Of a stretch of 64,000 bases of DNA, positions 11,929 to 22,390 are shown piece by piece (position 1 is the stretch's first letter; the number at the start of each line of letters is the position of its first letter). The notes under the pieces were generated by a model. The model did no database searches. It worked only from the letters and a program-made list of their open reading frames with translations, and was not told the origin of the DNA. The stretch lies in assembly GCA_019054805.1 (NCBI GenBank), contig JAHQIY010000003.1, positions 5,394,001 through 5,458,000 on the forward strand, in the 5' to 3' direction. Position numbers and translations under genes: made by a program. The DNA comes from Brachionus manjavacas. Lineage: Eukaryota; Rotifera; Eurotatoria; Ploima; Brachionidae.

Positions 11929-12540
11929 CGCAAAAATGTAACGTTACCGTAAGCGAAAGCTTGTGAGCGTTTATTTTACTATTAGTCTTAGCAGCTACCG
12001 TAAGCTTTACCTTCTCAATTTATTAAAAAAATCTCAAATTAAAAATTTTAAATAATTTTTTGTTTTCATATTAATTTTTGATACTGTTTATCTTCAAAAT
12101 TTTGAAATAAATTAATTAATTTATTATTTTTTTTTATCAATTTTTTTTATTAATTAATTTAAGTTTAACAAGAATCAATTTTTTTTTGAATTAAAGATTT
12201 AAAACTTAACAGAATTCAATATTAATTTTGTGTTATTTTATTTAGCTTACTATCATTATGTTTTTTTGTGCCAAAATTTATTTTTTCTCTTTTGCTCTAG
12301 CTTGTTTTCGGCAATTTAACGTGTTTTCCCACATTGTTTTTGAATCATGGACACCTCTTGTTTCCCATTCATGTTCAAACTCACCTATTAATTTCCCCTT
12401 TTATGAGAACTTAAAAAAGAAAAATTATGAGTAAATTAAAATTTTATGGGAAATCTGACTCTAACGCTTACGATAACGCTTACGGTTCGCTTACAGTAAC
12501 CGTTACCTTAGGTAACGTTACATTTTTGCGAGATCTACTG
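11929..12540. mobile_element. MITE with ~30-bp terminal inverted repeats, TA target site
   Basis: Left end CAGTAGATCTCGCAAAAATG continues into TAACGTTACC; the right end is its reverse complement. TA dinucleotides flank both ends (11927-11928 and 12541-12542). TA duplication plus a CAGT start is the hallmark of Tc1/mariner-type elements. About 612 bp, no coding capacity, further internal inverted motifs (GTAAGCG / CGCTTAC). The high similarity of the ends suggests a fairly young copy. Confidence 0.85.
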
Positions 12541-12551
12541 TATGGTAATCT

Positions 12552-12676
12552 GGTCAAAAGGGGTTATGGGTTAATAGGGTGACCTAATTTGAAACCCCCT
12601 ATATCTCCTCCATTTTTAAAGCTACTTCCTAAAAAAATATCTTAATATGTAGAACTCGAGGAGAGGAATCGAAAAA
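12552..12676 (+). repeat. dispersed repeat, copy 1
   Basis: About 125 bp starting AAAGGGGTTATGGGTTAATA match the reverse complement of 23382-23510 with scattered mismatches. Only these two copies lie in the window. The family is unknown; it may be part of a MITE. Confidence 0.65.
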
Positions 12677-12804
12677 TGCAGCTACACTATTTTTTAATAA
12701 TTAAAAAATCTTCTCTCTTTCTCACTCTCAAAAAATTTTTTTTTTCAAAACCGAGTTTTTATTTCAAACATAAAAGAAGCAAATTGATTAAAAATAAGCT
12801 TAAA

Positions 12805-12957
12805 ATGTCACAGGACAAAGAAATCCAATCTAAAAAAAAAAATTATACTGATCAAAATCTAAAAGACGCAATAATTGATGTAAATAGCAATAAGCTAAAT
12901 CGAATTTGTACGGAATTCCAAGACAAACACTTGTTAATCATTTAATTGAACGATACT
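12805..12957 (+). pseudogene. psq-type helix-turn-helix fragment (pogo/Tigger or pipsqueak-like)
   Basis: From ATG 12805 the frame reads NYTDQNLKDAIIDVNSNKLN, the start of a pipsqueak/CENP-B-like HTH. The rest of the domain (YGIPRQTLVNHLIERY) is present in another frame directly after, so one small indel breaks it. It ends at a stop soon after and no DDE domain follows. Such domains occur at the N-terminus of pogo/Tigger transposases and in pipsqueak-like host proteins; the surroundings favour transposon debris. Confidence 0.6.
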
Positions 12958-13009
12958 AAGGACAGGCTCAAAGAAAAAGTTAAAAACTATGTCGAATCTT
13001 TGGGCGAAA

Positions 13010-13640
13010 GTAATTGTATCAATGTATCAATGTTTAAATACCTGAAACTTTTTCTAATCATAGCTGAAATACGATTTCCTCGACTCGTGCAATATTTTAC
13101 TTGGTTAGTCCACTTCAAGTCACTTTGAATATATATACCTAAATCTTTTTAGAGAATTGTTTTTGATAAATTCTTTGTACCGTTTCTGCTAAAAATGGTA
13201 TAGTTAAACAAAGGATTCTTTGAACCAACATGCATTACATTGCATTTTTCGATATTTAAATCCAAGGACCAAGTAAGTGACCAGCTTGAAATTAAGTCTA
13301 TATCTTTTTGAAGTACGAGATTGTCTTGAGAGCTTTTAATTACAGACAAAACTTTAGTATCATCGGCATATTTTTCACATTTCGAAAGATCGTTTATAAA
13401 TACCAAAAATAATAGAGGTCCTAATACTGAACCTTGAGGTACTCCCCTGGTTACATCTAACCAACTTGACATAGATGAACCCAAAATAACTCTTTGTCAT
13501 TTTCCAAATTAAAGGTAATTTTCCTTGTGAGAGAGATAATCTAAACAGAAATGTAATTGGGCTCACTAGACCTAATGCTAATGCTGAATTGATATTATTA
13601 ACGTAATTATCCGAATTTAGTGACATGTCACTAAAGAATC
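13010..13640 (-). mobile_element. decayed CR1/jockey-type LINE, RT region
   Basis: Minus-strand blocks: SPITFLFRLSLSQGKLPLIW, then after a missing segment QRVILGSSMSSWLDVTRGVP, GSVLGPLLFLVFINDL, catalytic YADDTK, LNIEKCNVMHVG, and KDLGIYIQSDLKW followed by NRISAMIRKSFR near 13010. The fingers-to-palm part between the first two blocks is deleted. Both ends are lost, so this is a fossil internal fragment related to the other VPQGSVLGPLLF LINEs in the window. Confidence 0.88.
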
Positions 13641-13964
13641 TTTAACATAGTTCAGCATATTTAATTTTTAAATAATTGTTTAAAATTAAATAAAATTTAA
13701 ATAGAATAAAAGTACATAAGTGGAAAAAATAGTTTATTTTATTTGAAAGTAAGAGTTCTGGGCAGTTTCGAGGCACAAAACGCCCTCTTTTAAGCCCTCA
13801 CGTTTGAAAATTTTTAAATCAATTTAAGTACAAATAAAAAAAATAGAAATTGGTATAAATTTTTAAGGACGAAGTTTCTAACTTAGAAACTTTAAAAATT
13901 AAATAACAATGAAATTAAAAGGGTTGTTAGTTATTTTAATCCAGTTTGTTTTATGCTTAAAAGG

Positions 13965-14276
13965 TGTTGTTTAATGGTGTTTGGAATCTTTTTTTTCTCC
14001 CTTCAATGAATAACTTTTCGAGAATTCCGCAATTTCGTTCTCTATCTGTTGGAAATTTGATCTCGATTTTAAGAATTTTAAAAATAGTGAGTTTGCTCTG
14101 TCACCGATTTTTTCGATTTTTGGTGTTTTATGAATAGTTTCAACGCTCGTTTTCAACGGAAATAATTCAAAATAATTTAATTGGAGTCATTTTTGATTTT
14201 TTGAGTCCCGGAGTTTAAAATTATAAAACAATAGTCGAATACGGATCCTATTAAAGACTTGTATAGTGTTTTGTTT
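13965..14276 (-). mobile_element. jockey-like LINE C-terminal fragment
   Basis: Minus strand shows LYKSLIGSVFDYCFI and, in the next frame, IEKIGDRANSLFLKFL, the end region of jockey-clade RT proteins. The same blocks occur in the fragment at 23797-24410 (SLIRSLFDYCFITF, IDDRANKFY). It abuts, with no gap, the promoter-like repeat at 14277-14390. Confidence 0.7.
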
Positions 14277-14390
14277 GCATTTTTTTTCAAGTTTTGTAAC
14301 TTCTTGGTTTAAATTTTTTGTTAAGAAGTATTATTTATAGCATTGACAGTTTAAATCATCACAGTTCCTTTTTTAAAATATTCGAAGAAA
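14277..14390 (-). promoter_or_regulatory. orphan copy of the TATA promoter and 5'UTR of the 16.3 kb gene
   Basis: These bases match 17262-17375 at roughly 88 percent, in the same orientation. The match covers the TATAAATA-like box, the 5'UTR and the ATG and then stops at the ATG; LINE sequence follows instead of the gene body. So it is a duplicated promoter segment without its gene, or a decayed paralogue interrupted at its start codon. Confidence 0.7.
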
Positions 14391-14576
14391 TTATAACTAC
14401 TAAGTTCATATTTTATTTGGTTTGCATTAAAAAAAGTATCTCAGTTAAAAGAAGACTAATACCCTAAAAAAATTTATTCAAATTCACTCACTGTTATTAG
14501 TTTTAGCTGAAATTTAATTAGATATATTAAAGAAAAAGATAGTGGTACTTTTACAACTCGCGATTTTCTATCGTGT

Positions 14577-14753
14577 ATGGCAAGCGAAATGGCTATTTAT
14601 GGAGCTAGTAGTTTTACCATAGCAACATTCGGCATGGCTGGAGGATTAATTGGAACATGCTTTCCTGTAAAAATTTTATTGAATTGGAAGTGCATTTTAG
14701 GACTATTGAAGCATTTAGAAAAGCAAATAATACATGGAAAGATTAAATTTTAA
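14577..14753 (+). CDS. possible small membrane protein exon, unassigned
   Basis: A 58-residue frame with protein-like composition (GASSFTIATFGMAGGLIGTC, a glycine-rich hydrophobic segment). The frame is open upstream to about 14522, where an AG acceptor (TTTAATTAG) could begin an exon and add KEKDSGTFTTRDFLSC before the ATG. A GTAAAA donor and TTTTAG acceptor at 14670-14703 could also be an intron. No family recognised; it may be an exon of a gene whose other exons I cannot find, or a relic. Confidence 0.35.
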   Translation: MASEMAIYGASSFTIATFGMAGGLIGTCFPVKILLNWKCILGLLKHLEKQIIHGKIKF

Positions 14754-15300
14754 TAAACTAAGAAGCAAAAGGATGGTTTACAAAATTTACACAATAAGAA
14801 TTTTAGGCTTTGCTTAAAAATCAACTAATTTATAATAACTTTGGAGAAATGAAATAAAATAAAATTCTATATAAACAAACTATTCCTTAAAATTCAAATA
14901 TAATTATTTAAATATCTAATAAAAACCATACCTAATAGCTGTTGTTTTTCATTTAAAAGTTCTGTGGAAGTGGCTTGAAATGGCCATTTTTTAACATTTC
15001 CCCAATAATACTTATTAATTAAATATAAAATTTGGTCCGATTTTATTTTAATTAAATTTTTTTTTTAAATTATTGGTGTCTTATAGTAAATAACGGGTAA
15101 AAAAAACATGATCCAATTGATCGAATTTTACCAAATTTTGTACAAAATTAAATATTATTTCACAATTAAGAATATTAAAAAATCTAGTTTGGTTTTATAA
15201 AAGAAACTGGTGAACTATAATTCTTTGCACAAAATTCAGATTAAAAAAAATCATAGGAATATGGCAAATGCTTGAAACTTTGTGAATTTAAAGAATGATA
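14754..15300. other. intergenic, no gene seen
   Basis: AT-rich DNA without ORF or recognised repeat. Confidence 0.5.
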
Positions 15301-15302
15301 TA

Positions 15303-15445
15303 CAGTGGTCATTTGATAACAGTATTTTACGAAAAATTACATTAAATATCATTAATTAACAAAATTTTACCACATTTTACGTAAATTAACGTAAAATCCG
15401 AAAAGTGAAAAACAGGTATTTTACGAAAAATTGCGTAAATTTTCA
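15303..15445 (+). mobile_element. end of an ACGTAA-family MITE (Tc1/mariner-like)
   Basis: Begins TA-CAGTGGTCATTTGATAAC and runs into repeated TTTTACGTAAAT motifs. It matches the reverse complement of about 52510-52664, and its end resembles the TIRs of 58566-59355 (CTATGATAAACTGTTTTT). The opposite end was not identified. Confidence 0.55.
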
Positions 15446-15617
15446 GGATTTTGAGATTTTAAAGACATGTCACTCAATTCGGATAATTTTCTAAATCGGT
15501 TCAATCACATTGTAGCTATTCTTTAAATTGCATATTAAATTCCTAGAGTCTTCTTTAATTTCATTCATAAATTTTCGGGCGAATTATGGAAAAATAGCGT
15601 TTTATTGGCAAAAGTTA

Positions 15618-15785
15618 ACATTCTATTAAGAACTCTCAGACTTGTTTTTAAGTATCAAGTCTTAAGTCAAGTCAAGTCAATGACTTAAAATTTTTTTTTT
15701 TTTAAGTCAAGTCATAACTATGACTTAAATTTTTCTGACTTAGACTTAAAACTGTTACTTAAAAACAAGTCTGAGAATTCTATTC
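15618..15785. repeat. foldback element built of AAGTC/GACTT motifs
   Basis: Ends are inverted copies of TCTCAGACTTGTTTTTAAGT; the interior is a chain of AAGTCAAGTC and GACTTAAA. A related copy lies at about 28500-28597 (ending GACTTAAAAACAAGTCT). A short non-coding foldback/MITE. Confidence 0.7.
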
Positions 15786-16346
15786 TGAGAAGCAAATAAG
15801 CCATTTTTTCTAGAAAATTATTGATTTCATTGATGAAATCAATTTCAATTTTGAATTTAAATAATTTAAAATTGAGAAATAATAATTTTTAGCAAGTTTA
15901 ATAATTGCGTTTTTTGAGAAATAACACAAATAAACAAATATCTCGTCAGGAAAATAAATGATAAGACTTTCTCGATTTAAAATTAGTCAGTTGACTTAGC
16001 TTATAAGCCTCAAAGATAAGTTAATCGAAGATTTTTGAAATTATTAATCTAAATTATTAAATTATCTTGAAAAAACTAAAAGAACATGTGGTGTTTTCTT
16101 CACTTTTGTATTGATAACACTGCACTTTTTTTCTTAACAAGTTTCGATTTTTTGAGAGGTAGAATTTAAACAAAAATTTCTTTTCTTTTACTTTTAAAAG
16201 ATTATTCGAACTTGCTAAGACTAGGACTTGGGTCTTAACAAAATTAAAAAAACAAAACAAAATATAATGTAATAAATTATTTATTCAAATGATTTTAAGC
16301 CTCATTTAATCTAATAATTATTTAAAAAAAGCCCAATTAAAAGAAA
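15786..16346. other. intergenic, no gene seen
   Basis: AT-rich; the 67-codon frame at 16057-16260 looks like chance. The last bases are the 3' flank of the next gene. Confidence 0.5.
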
Positions 16347-17265
16347 TTAGTTCTTTGGCTTTGAATTTTGAGAAGTTTTGGAATTGGATTGCTGTTGAGC
16401 CTGAGCTTGTTGCTTATGTTGGGCCATTGAAACATGATATTGAGCCCATTTTTCGTGTTGTGATGAAGTTAATTGATCACCGGCTTGGGGTTGCTGTGCC
16501 AAAGAAGCGTGATATTGTGCCCATTTTTCATGCTGCGTTATTGTTAGTTGAGCCATTTGCTGCTGAATGACAGCTTGCTGCTGTTCAGCCAGTCTAGCTT
16601 GTTGAGATTCAGTAGGTTTTTGTTGAGCCTGTTGCGACTGATTTGGTGTATTCACGGCACTGGCTATTCGAGAAGATTGCACAGAATGATTCTGAGATAA
16701 TCTTGATCGATTTGATGCAGTTTTTTGGCTAGCTGGTTGATTCAAGTATTCTGCTTGATGCGAAGCAACTTGTTGGTGTTGAGATTTTTGCAAAACTGGC
16801 TGAGCATAAGAGATCTTTCCTTGAGTTGATCTTGAGTTGGTTTTGGATAAATTTAATTCAGAAGATCTTTTTTTCAATACTGACCGACTGCTTTTTCCAC
16901 TAATTCCGAGTTTCTCAACCACACTTGATGGACAGCATGGCAAAGAATCTATGTCTTTGATCAAAAAACATTTTGGCTTAGGTGCACAAGGTCTGGTCCG
17001 AGTTTCAATATCGATTATTATTTCAAGCTTCTTTTTTCTCTCTTCTCTATTTATTAAGCTTGGTTGAATACATTCATTAAGTTTAATTACTAAAATGAAT
17101 ATTCCATTTTAATTAAATTTGATTAATTAGTTAACATTTTTGGAAAATTACCTGGAACACAGCTAACTGCTGTTATTTTTTTAAAATAAAGTGATTAATT
17201 ATTATTTTCTTGAAAACATTTAGAAACTTACATCGTGATTTTCTTCTAATTTCATAAACAGGCAT
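16347..17265 (-). CDS. Gln/Ser-rich low-complexity protein, three exons (TATA family)
   Basis: Minus-strand exons 17232-17265, 17152-17169 and 16347-17089 join in phase 1 to encode 264 residues. The two 5' exons are tiny (34 and 18 nt). The acceptor of exon 2 is an AACAGCAG tandem site that could add or drop one residue. Residues 30-75 hold the only cysteines (PCAPKPKCF, LPCC). The rest is Gln/Ala/Ser-rich, with two copies of QHEKWAQYH (203-211 and 228-236, 25-residue spacing). No signal peptide or membrane segment. The exon architecture repeats in the genes at 56708 and 60509, so I treat them as relatives. A TATA box lies about 55 bp upstream of the ATG. Function unknown; a structural protein is an inference. 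Confidence 0.82.
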
Positions 17266-17317
17266 TTTTTTTTCAAGTTTTGTAACTACTTGGTTTTAAT
17301 TTTTTGATAAGAAGTAA

Positions 17318-17325
17318 TATTTATA
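17318..17325 (-). promoter_or_regulatory. TATA box of the 16.3 kb gene
   Basis: TATAAATA on the minus strand, 53 bp upstream of the ATG, followed by an A-rich 5'UTR. The whole segment is conserved in the orphan copy at 14277-14390. Confidence 0.7.
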
Positions 17326-17375
17326 GCATTGATAGTTTAAATCGTCACAGTTCATTAGTTAAAATGATCGAAGAA

Positions 17376-18900
17376 TCTAGTTTTTTTGACAAAAAGAAAG
17401 CTTACAAACATTTGTTTAAATTTTCAATTATGAGATAAATTTTTCGAATGTTTGTTGTGAATTTTAAATTCGTTTTGGATTTTGGCTGTTTTAAAGCTTT
17501 TGTTTCTTTTCAATTATTTTATTAGTATTGAATAAAATTAATTTAAAATATTTTGTTTATTAATTACAATATTTGATCAAACGGTGATGTGATACGAATC
17601 AAAAAATTGTATATCAAATGCATTTGTTTGAGTTTTTGATTATGTCGATATTCTTTTGAACAAATTCAACATATTTTATATATTAGTTATTCTCGAATTT
17701 ATTTTCACATAAATAAAAATGAGTAATGTTACTTTTAGTTCATATTTAAATTGAAGAATAAAATTGAATGAGGAATGACCAATTGATTATGAAACCATAT
17801 ATTCGAAAAACACGTTTTTTAATATTTCTCTATCAGATTTCAAATCACGTTCTTTTTATCTTATTTAAAATTATTTTTATGCAAGAAAAATATTTAGAAT
17901 CTTTAAAACAAACTTCTAAACTCCGGTATTGTCTCGTACAAAGTTGACTTGAAAATGAAAAAATTAAAAAAAAAAAACTTGTCTTAAGACTATAGTTTTT
18001 GGCGATTTATTATTTCTTAACTCAAATTACTGAATTAAACTAAAATTAAGAAAAAAAATTCTAAATTTTCAAATTTTTATCAATGTTTATAACTTTGTTT
18101 GGGTGATTTATCTGATTATAAAATTCCCATTTAAAATCATCTTAAGTTTTTAAGTGCAGATTATAATAATTTTATTCAGAGATATTATGAGATCGGCTTT
18201 GTTTGAAAAAAAAATTCAATTCAATTTCAAGTTAAATTTAATTTTAGCATTAATTTTTAAAGTAAATTTTTTTTAAATTTTTTGTCAAACATTCCTAATT
18301 AATTTTGAATAATTTTTTTGATGTTAATTTCTGCGAAGGACTTTAAACAAGAAAAAAAATAATCAAAGATTGATACTATCAAGAATTTATGAAAATTACC
18401 TATTCGAGAGATATTTTATCATATTAAGCTTTTAATAAAAGCGCTCTTTTACTTTAACCACCATTTGCCTCAATGTAAATTTTGATTTTAGTGTTTTGAG
18501 TCTAAAGAACTTGATTTTTTACCTTTTAAGTAGGCACTATCACGTTTTTATTTCATTTCATTTAACGCCAATTCTGACTATCACGTTTTATCAAAAAAAT
18601 TTTTATCTAAAAAAGACAATTTTTTGATGAAACACTTTTTAGATTTTTTTTATCGTAAACATACATCGAAATTTTTATCACCGAAAGATTTACATAGAAA
18701 TTTCATTCATAGAAAATTTTACTATTCTAGACTTTTCTTTTATTTTTTAGCCAATTACTCAAATTTTTGAAATCAAGAATTAATGATTCCATGATTGAAA
18801 CAATTAAGGCGTTTAATTTTATTAAGAGTATTGGTAAATTTTAATAAAATTTTAGCTTATTTTGAGACTAAATAAATTGGTTTAGAAATCGATAATACAG
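17376..18900. other. intergenic, no gene seen
   Basis: AT-rich with no supported ORF, RNA gene or repeat family. Confidence 0.5.
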
Positions 18901-18944
18901 ATTTAAGAGAGGTACCAAGGTATGGTTAAAATTAGTGGAACTTA

Positions 18945-19141
18945 AGAAGAATTGAGCGTAGACTTCCACGCTCTAATAATAGTCTGGAGTCATGGCACAA
19001 GGCTCTTGCGCAGGATATTGTTGATCATCCAAATATTAACAGATTAGTGCATCATTTGTTTAAAGAACAACATTTCAAAGATTGTCATAGTGAAAAGATT
19101 AAAGCCGGGAGAGTATTTGCAAGAGATAAATCAGAAAAATG
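18945..19141 (+). pseudogene. FLYWCH/MULE-type transposase C-terminal fragment
   Basis: The plus frame reads RRLPRSNNSLESWHKAL followed by HPNINRLVHHLFKEQ, the R-x-N-N-S-x-E-x-W-H block that follows the catalytic core of MULE transposases associated with FLYWCH fingers. About 65 residues remain, ending in a stop. No core or TIR is visible, so it is a truncated relic. Confidence 0.7.
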
Positions 19142-19564
19142 AAGCTATGATTGAATTGTTATTAATCCAAAACATAATTATTATTATTAATTTTTTATAA
19201 TTAATTTCGATATACAATTTTCAATAAAAAGATTTTCTATGTATTTTTTTTTTTTAATAACACTCTCGAAGAAAAAATTTTTGATAAGAGCCATTACCTA
19301 TAAGTAAATGAAGATTTTATTTTTTCTCAAGAATCATTTTACATTATTTTTCAATTTTTTTTATAGTGTTTGAGACTTGAACTTTTTCAAGTATTTTAAA
19401 TCATTAATTATTTAAGCTTCGAAAATCAATATTTAATTAATTGAACTTAAAAATTTTATATCCAAATATAATCCAGCCTTTTCAGAAGTTATTTTAAGAA
19501 ATTTTTTTCTAATTAGAAAAAATTATTTTGATTATTTTGATTTTTTGTCATATTTAATATTTAG

Positions 19565-20803
19565 ATGTCTGCTTACAACAGTCGATCAAAATAAAGGAGA
19601 AAGAGATAAAAATCAAGAACCTCTTAAAACTTTAAGAGAGTAATTTATCTTTTGAAGTCTGCTATTTAACTTTAAATCGTATTCTTGATTCAAAAAACCA
19701 ATCTTAACAGGTGTTCCACAAGGAGCAATCTTGTCTCCAATTCTTTTCTTAATTTATGATAAATGATGTTCCGCATAAATTAGATAGGTATTACTTTCAA
19801 CACTCCCTTTCGTTCGCAGACGACTTATTTCACTTCAACTCAGACAAAAATCTAAATAGTCTACGTGCTTCTACTCAAAAGTATTTAAATGATCTCGAAA
19901 AATGGATGCTTAAATGGAGATTCAAAATTTCGGCTCATAAAAGCTCGTACAATATTTATAAAAAGTCTGGCTCAATAAATAAAAAAGAAGACTTAAAAAT
20001 ATTTTGGGAACTCATCTCAAAAGAAGTCAATCCGAGATATCTTGGGATCACTTTGGACACAAATCTCACGTTTTCTAAGCATTTAGATGAAATAAAAGAA
20101 AGATGCACCCGAAAATTGAATATGTTAAGAACATTAAGTTACGGAAATTATGATCTATCTGTAAAAACAAAAATTAATATTTATAATACCTTGATTCGTT
20201 CAATCATTGAGTACGGTGCTCCTCTTTGGAAAACTATCTCGGAATATAACTTGAAAAAACTTGATTCAATACAGTACGATGCCTTAAAGATCATCAACAA
20301 AGTACCCATTTGCTGTTCAAACACAGAACTTCACCAAAACTTAAAAATTGCGAAAATTGTAGAACGCATCAACCATCTCCACTCAAGTTACTTGATTAAG
20401 GCTCTAAATAACAACGAGTTGATCGATGAATTATTTGACAATTTAAATCAATTAGAAGCTCACTTTGAAGTAAAACGTCTTTTCAGCTAAACTGCATTTT
20501 TTTTTTAATTTTATTCAATTTTTTCTTCTTTATTTAAAATCTATTCGTATAAGTTGTAGAAAAAACAAAATTTTTTTTTTTAAATTTTTTATGTTTCTAG
20601 TTTTATTATTTAATTCTAAGTGGTGGATGTATGGGTGAAAGCTCGAATCCCAAAAATTTTCTGAAAAAAATAAATAAATTGATTCAAAAAGATTTAGATT
20701 AAATAAAGAAGTCTATGGAACAAGTCCTATGTTTGGCATCAATATGGGAATAGATAATCCGGGAAAGATGATTAAAGTTGGAGATAAAATCACTCAAGAC
20801 TAA
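19565..20803 (+). pseudogene. 3' fragment of the mARC/MOSC gene (last two exons)
   Basis: Exons 19565-19639 (75 nt) and 20692-20803 (112 nt) match exons 5 and 6 of the intact mARC gene at 45481-46604, including the CLLTTVDQNKG segment and the YGTSPMFG...GDKITQD ending. All earlier exons, start codon and promoter are absent because the duplication ended in the preceding intron. The last intron is enlarged by a LINE. It cannot make mARC; it is a duplication by-product. Confidence 0.92.
19697..20678 (+). mobile_element. 5'-truncated jockey-like LINE in the mARC-fragment intron
   Basis: Starts inside RT (TGVPQGAILSPILF), then YINDVPHKLD in the next frame, catalytic FADDLF, WMLKWRFKISAHKSS, YLGITLDTNLTFSKHL, the IIEYGAPLW block and a C-terminal tail, stop at 20488-20490. 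It ends in an A-rich ATAAATAAA tail. TTGATTCAAAAA flanks it on both sides (19685-19696 and 20679-20690) as a 12-bp target-site duplication, and the other arm shows the empty site. One frame break lies near the start; from 19756 on 244 codons are open. It inserted after the segment was duplicated, or arm 2 would carry it. Confidence 0.93.
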
Positions 20804-21009
20804 TTAAAAAATTTTTCAAATATAAATGCTTTTAAAATGCATTGCCATTTAAAATAAAATCAACCTATTTGAAAACTAATATTTGAAAGATCATTCTTTC
20901 GATAAAATAAAATAAAATTAAAATAAAAAGAAATTTTTATTTCGATCTTACATAATAATTAAATATTTTATTTTATTGAATTTAAAGATAAAGGCTTATT
21001 TTTTCAAAT

Positions 21010-21465
21010 CTAGAAAAATCCATAGCCAAAAGAAGAGCCAAATTGGTTTCCTAGAGAATACGACGGAAATGCATTGAACAATGAACTTGATGAACTTGAA
21101 AAATCAAATGTATTCAAGTTTTGGTCATAATTCAATGGAAACCCAAAAAAGCCTGTTTGGAATGAAAACTCATTCAAATTGTCCAAGTTGAATTCATTAT
21201 TTATTTCTTCCTTTTTCTCGCCACCTTCTGCAGATTTATTCAGTCGACATGGACAATCGAGTGGTGGTTCAACAGCATTATTTTCTTCTGGTTTCTCTTC
21301 TTTGGATTGGGAAGGCTCTGCCTCTGGTTTAATTGAAATAGCCGGATTGTTCGAAAACAAATCTTTGTACGATCTCATGTAAGTAGAAAGTGACATTGGT
21401 TCTTTGATAGAATGCTCTGCTTGCACTTGAGCGGCTAATGTAGAAAAAGTCTTTTGGTCTGTCAT
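21010..21465 (-). CDS. small DCPC/QFGSSF low-complexity protein, copy 1
   Basis: 151 residues from ATG 21465 (a longer frame begins with a non-ATG codon in the 5'UTR). Acidic/Lys-rich middle, motif PPLDCPC near residues 67-73, then Asn/Phe/Ser-rich C-terminus ending GNQFGSSFGYGFF. No signal peptide. It is the duplicate of the gene at 44826-45278, differing by one extra Asn in the EENNAV run and an Ile/Val change near residue 43. The frame has stayed open in both copies and both keep the TATA box, so both may be active. DCPC and QFGSSF motifs recur in the gene at 53889. Function unknown. Confidence 0.85.
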   Translation of the reverse strand: MTDQKTFSTLAAQVQAEHSIKEPMSLSTYMRSYKDLFSNNPAISIKPEAEPSQSKEEKPEENNAVEPPLDCPCRLNKSAEGGEKKEEINNEFNLDNLNEFSFQTGFFGFPLNYDQNLNTFDFSSSSSSLFNAFPSYSLGNQFGSSFGYGFF

Positions 21466-21513
21466 TATTTGTTGATTTTGGTGAATATTTTGTTTCACCA
21501 AAAGCCTCTCAGC

Positions 21514-21521
21514 TATTTATA
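21514..21521 (-). promoter_or_regulatory. TATA box of the copy-1 small gene
   Basis: TATAAATA on the minus strand, 49 bp upstream of the ATG, identical in placement to the box at 44770-44777 in the other arm. Confidence 0.75.
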
Positions 21522-22390
21522 AATGGTTGGATGCATCATTTATTCAAAAAGATACACAGATTTGAATCTTCACATTTTTTTCAAGAAATAATTCTTCTTA
21601 CATTTCAATGTTTACATTTTTAGATCTAAAGAATAGTGATCTATAAACAATTCTAACAGATGATCGAAAGAAGTATTTTAATAGAATCAATCAATTGTTT
21701 GTTGCTTGAAAATGTTGTGTAAATTGTGTGATGTATCTTTTGATTAAAAATTGGCATTCTAATCATGTTCAAATAATGATTTTATTTAACCAAAGTTTTA
21801 TCAAGCAAAAATGCAGGTTTTATTTTGAGTAATTTGATTGACTTATTTTGGATAATTACAAAGAGTTTAGTCCAAAATTATTCATTAATTCAAAAGGACT
21901 ACTAATTAAACGTCCAGCAATTTTTATTACATGAAAGTAAATCTTATTCATTTGTTCAATAATTTATAAATTTTTTTTTTGTAAAAAATGAAAAAATTTC
22001 ATTAAGAAAATACAATTTTTAAAGTAAGAAAAAAAATAATTTCAATAAAAATTCCAAAAAATTTAAAACTTAAAACCATATTTTCGGATTGTAGCATTTA
22101 AGTACAACAAAATATCAATCCTTTAAAAGTGCTTTTGTTGCCTTTTTTGGTCTTCCTCTTTTTCCTTTTTTTTCCAGTTGGAACATAAAAGTTTTAGTTA
22201 AGAAATGACATTTTTTGTACTTTTTAGAATCTAGATAATTTTAGAAGAATACAATTGTTCGTAATCAGAATTGAAATTAAATAAAGATAATTTTAAATCA
22301 GTTCAACTGTTATAAATGTATGAATTAATTAGGAAATAAAAATTAGGATATTCTCGACAATGAGTAATTCTGAAAATTTTATATATTTAA

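Larger units (their letters stand above)
19535..22186. repeat. inverted segmental duplication, arm 1
   Basis: This block is the reverse complement of 44100-45770. Without the 994 bp added by a LINE insertion and its duplicated target site, arm 1 is about 1658 bp against about 1671 bp in arm 2. It carries the last two mARC exons and one complete low-complexity gene. Differences are sparse. Arm 2 contains the complete mARC gene beside it, so arm 1 is the derived copy. Confidence 0.92.

Noticed and set aside
12946-13128. 60-codon frame after the psq fragment
   Set aside because: Runs partly into antisense LINE sequence; not a continuous protein.
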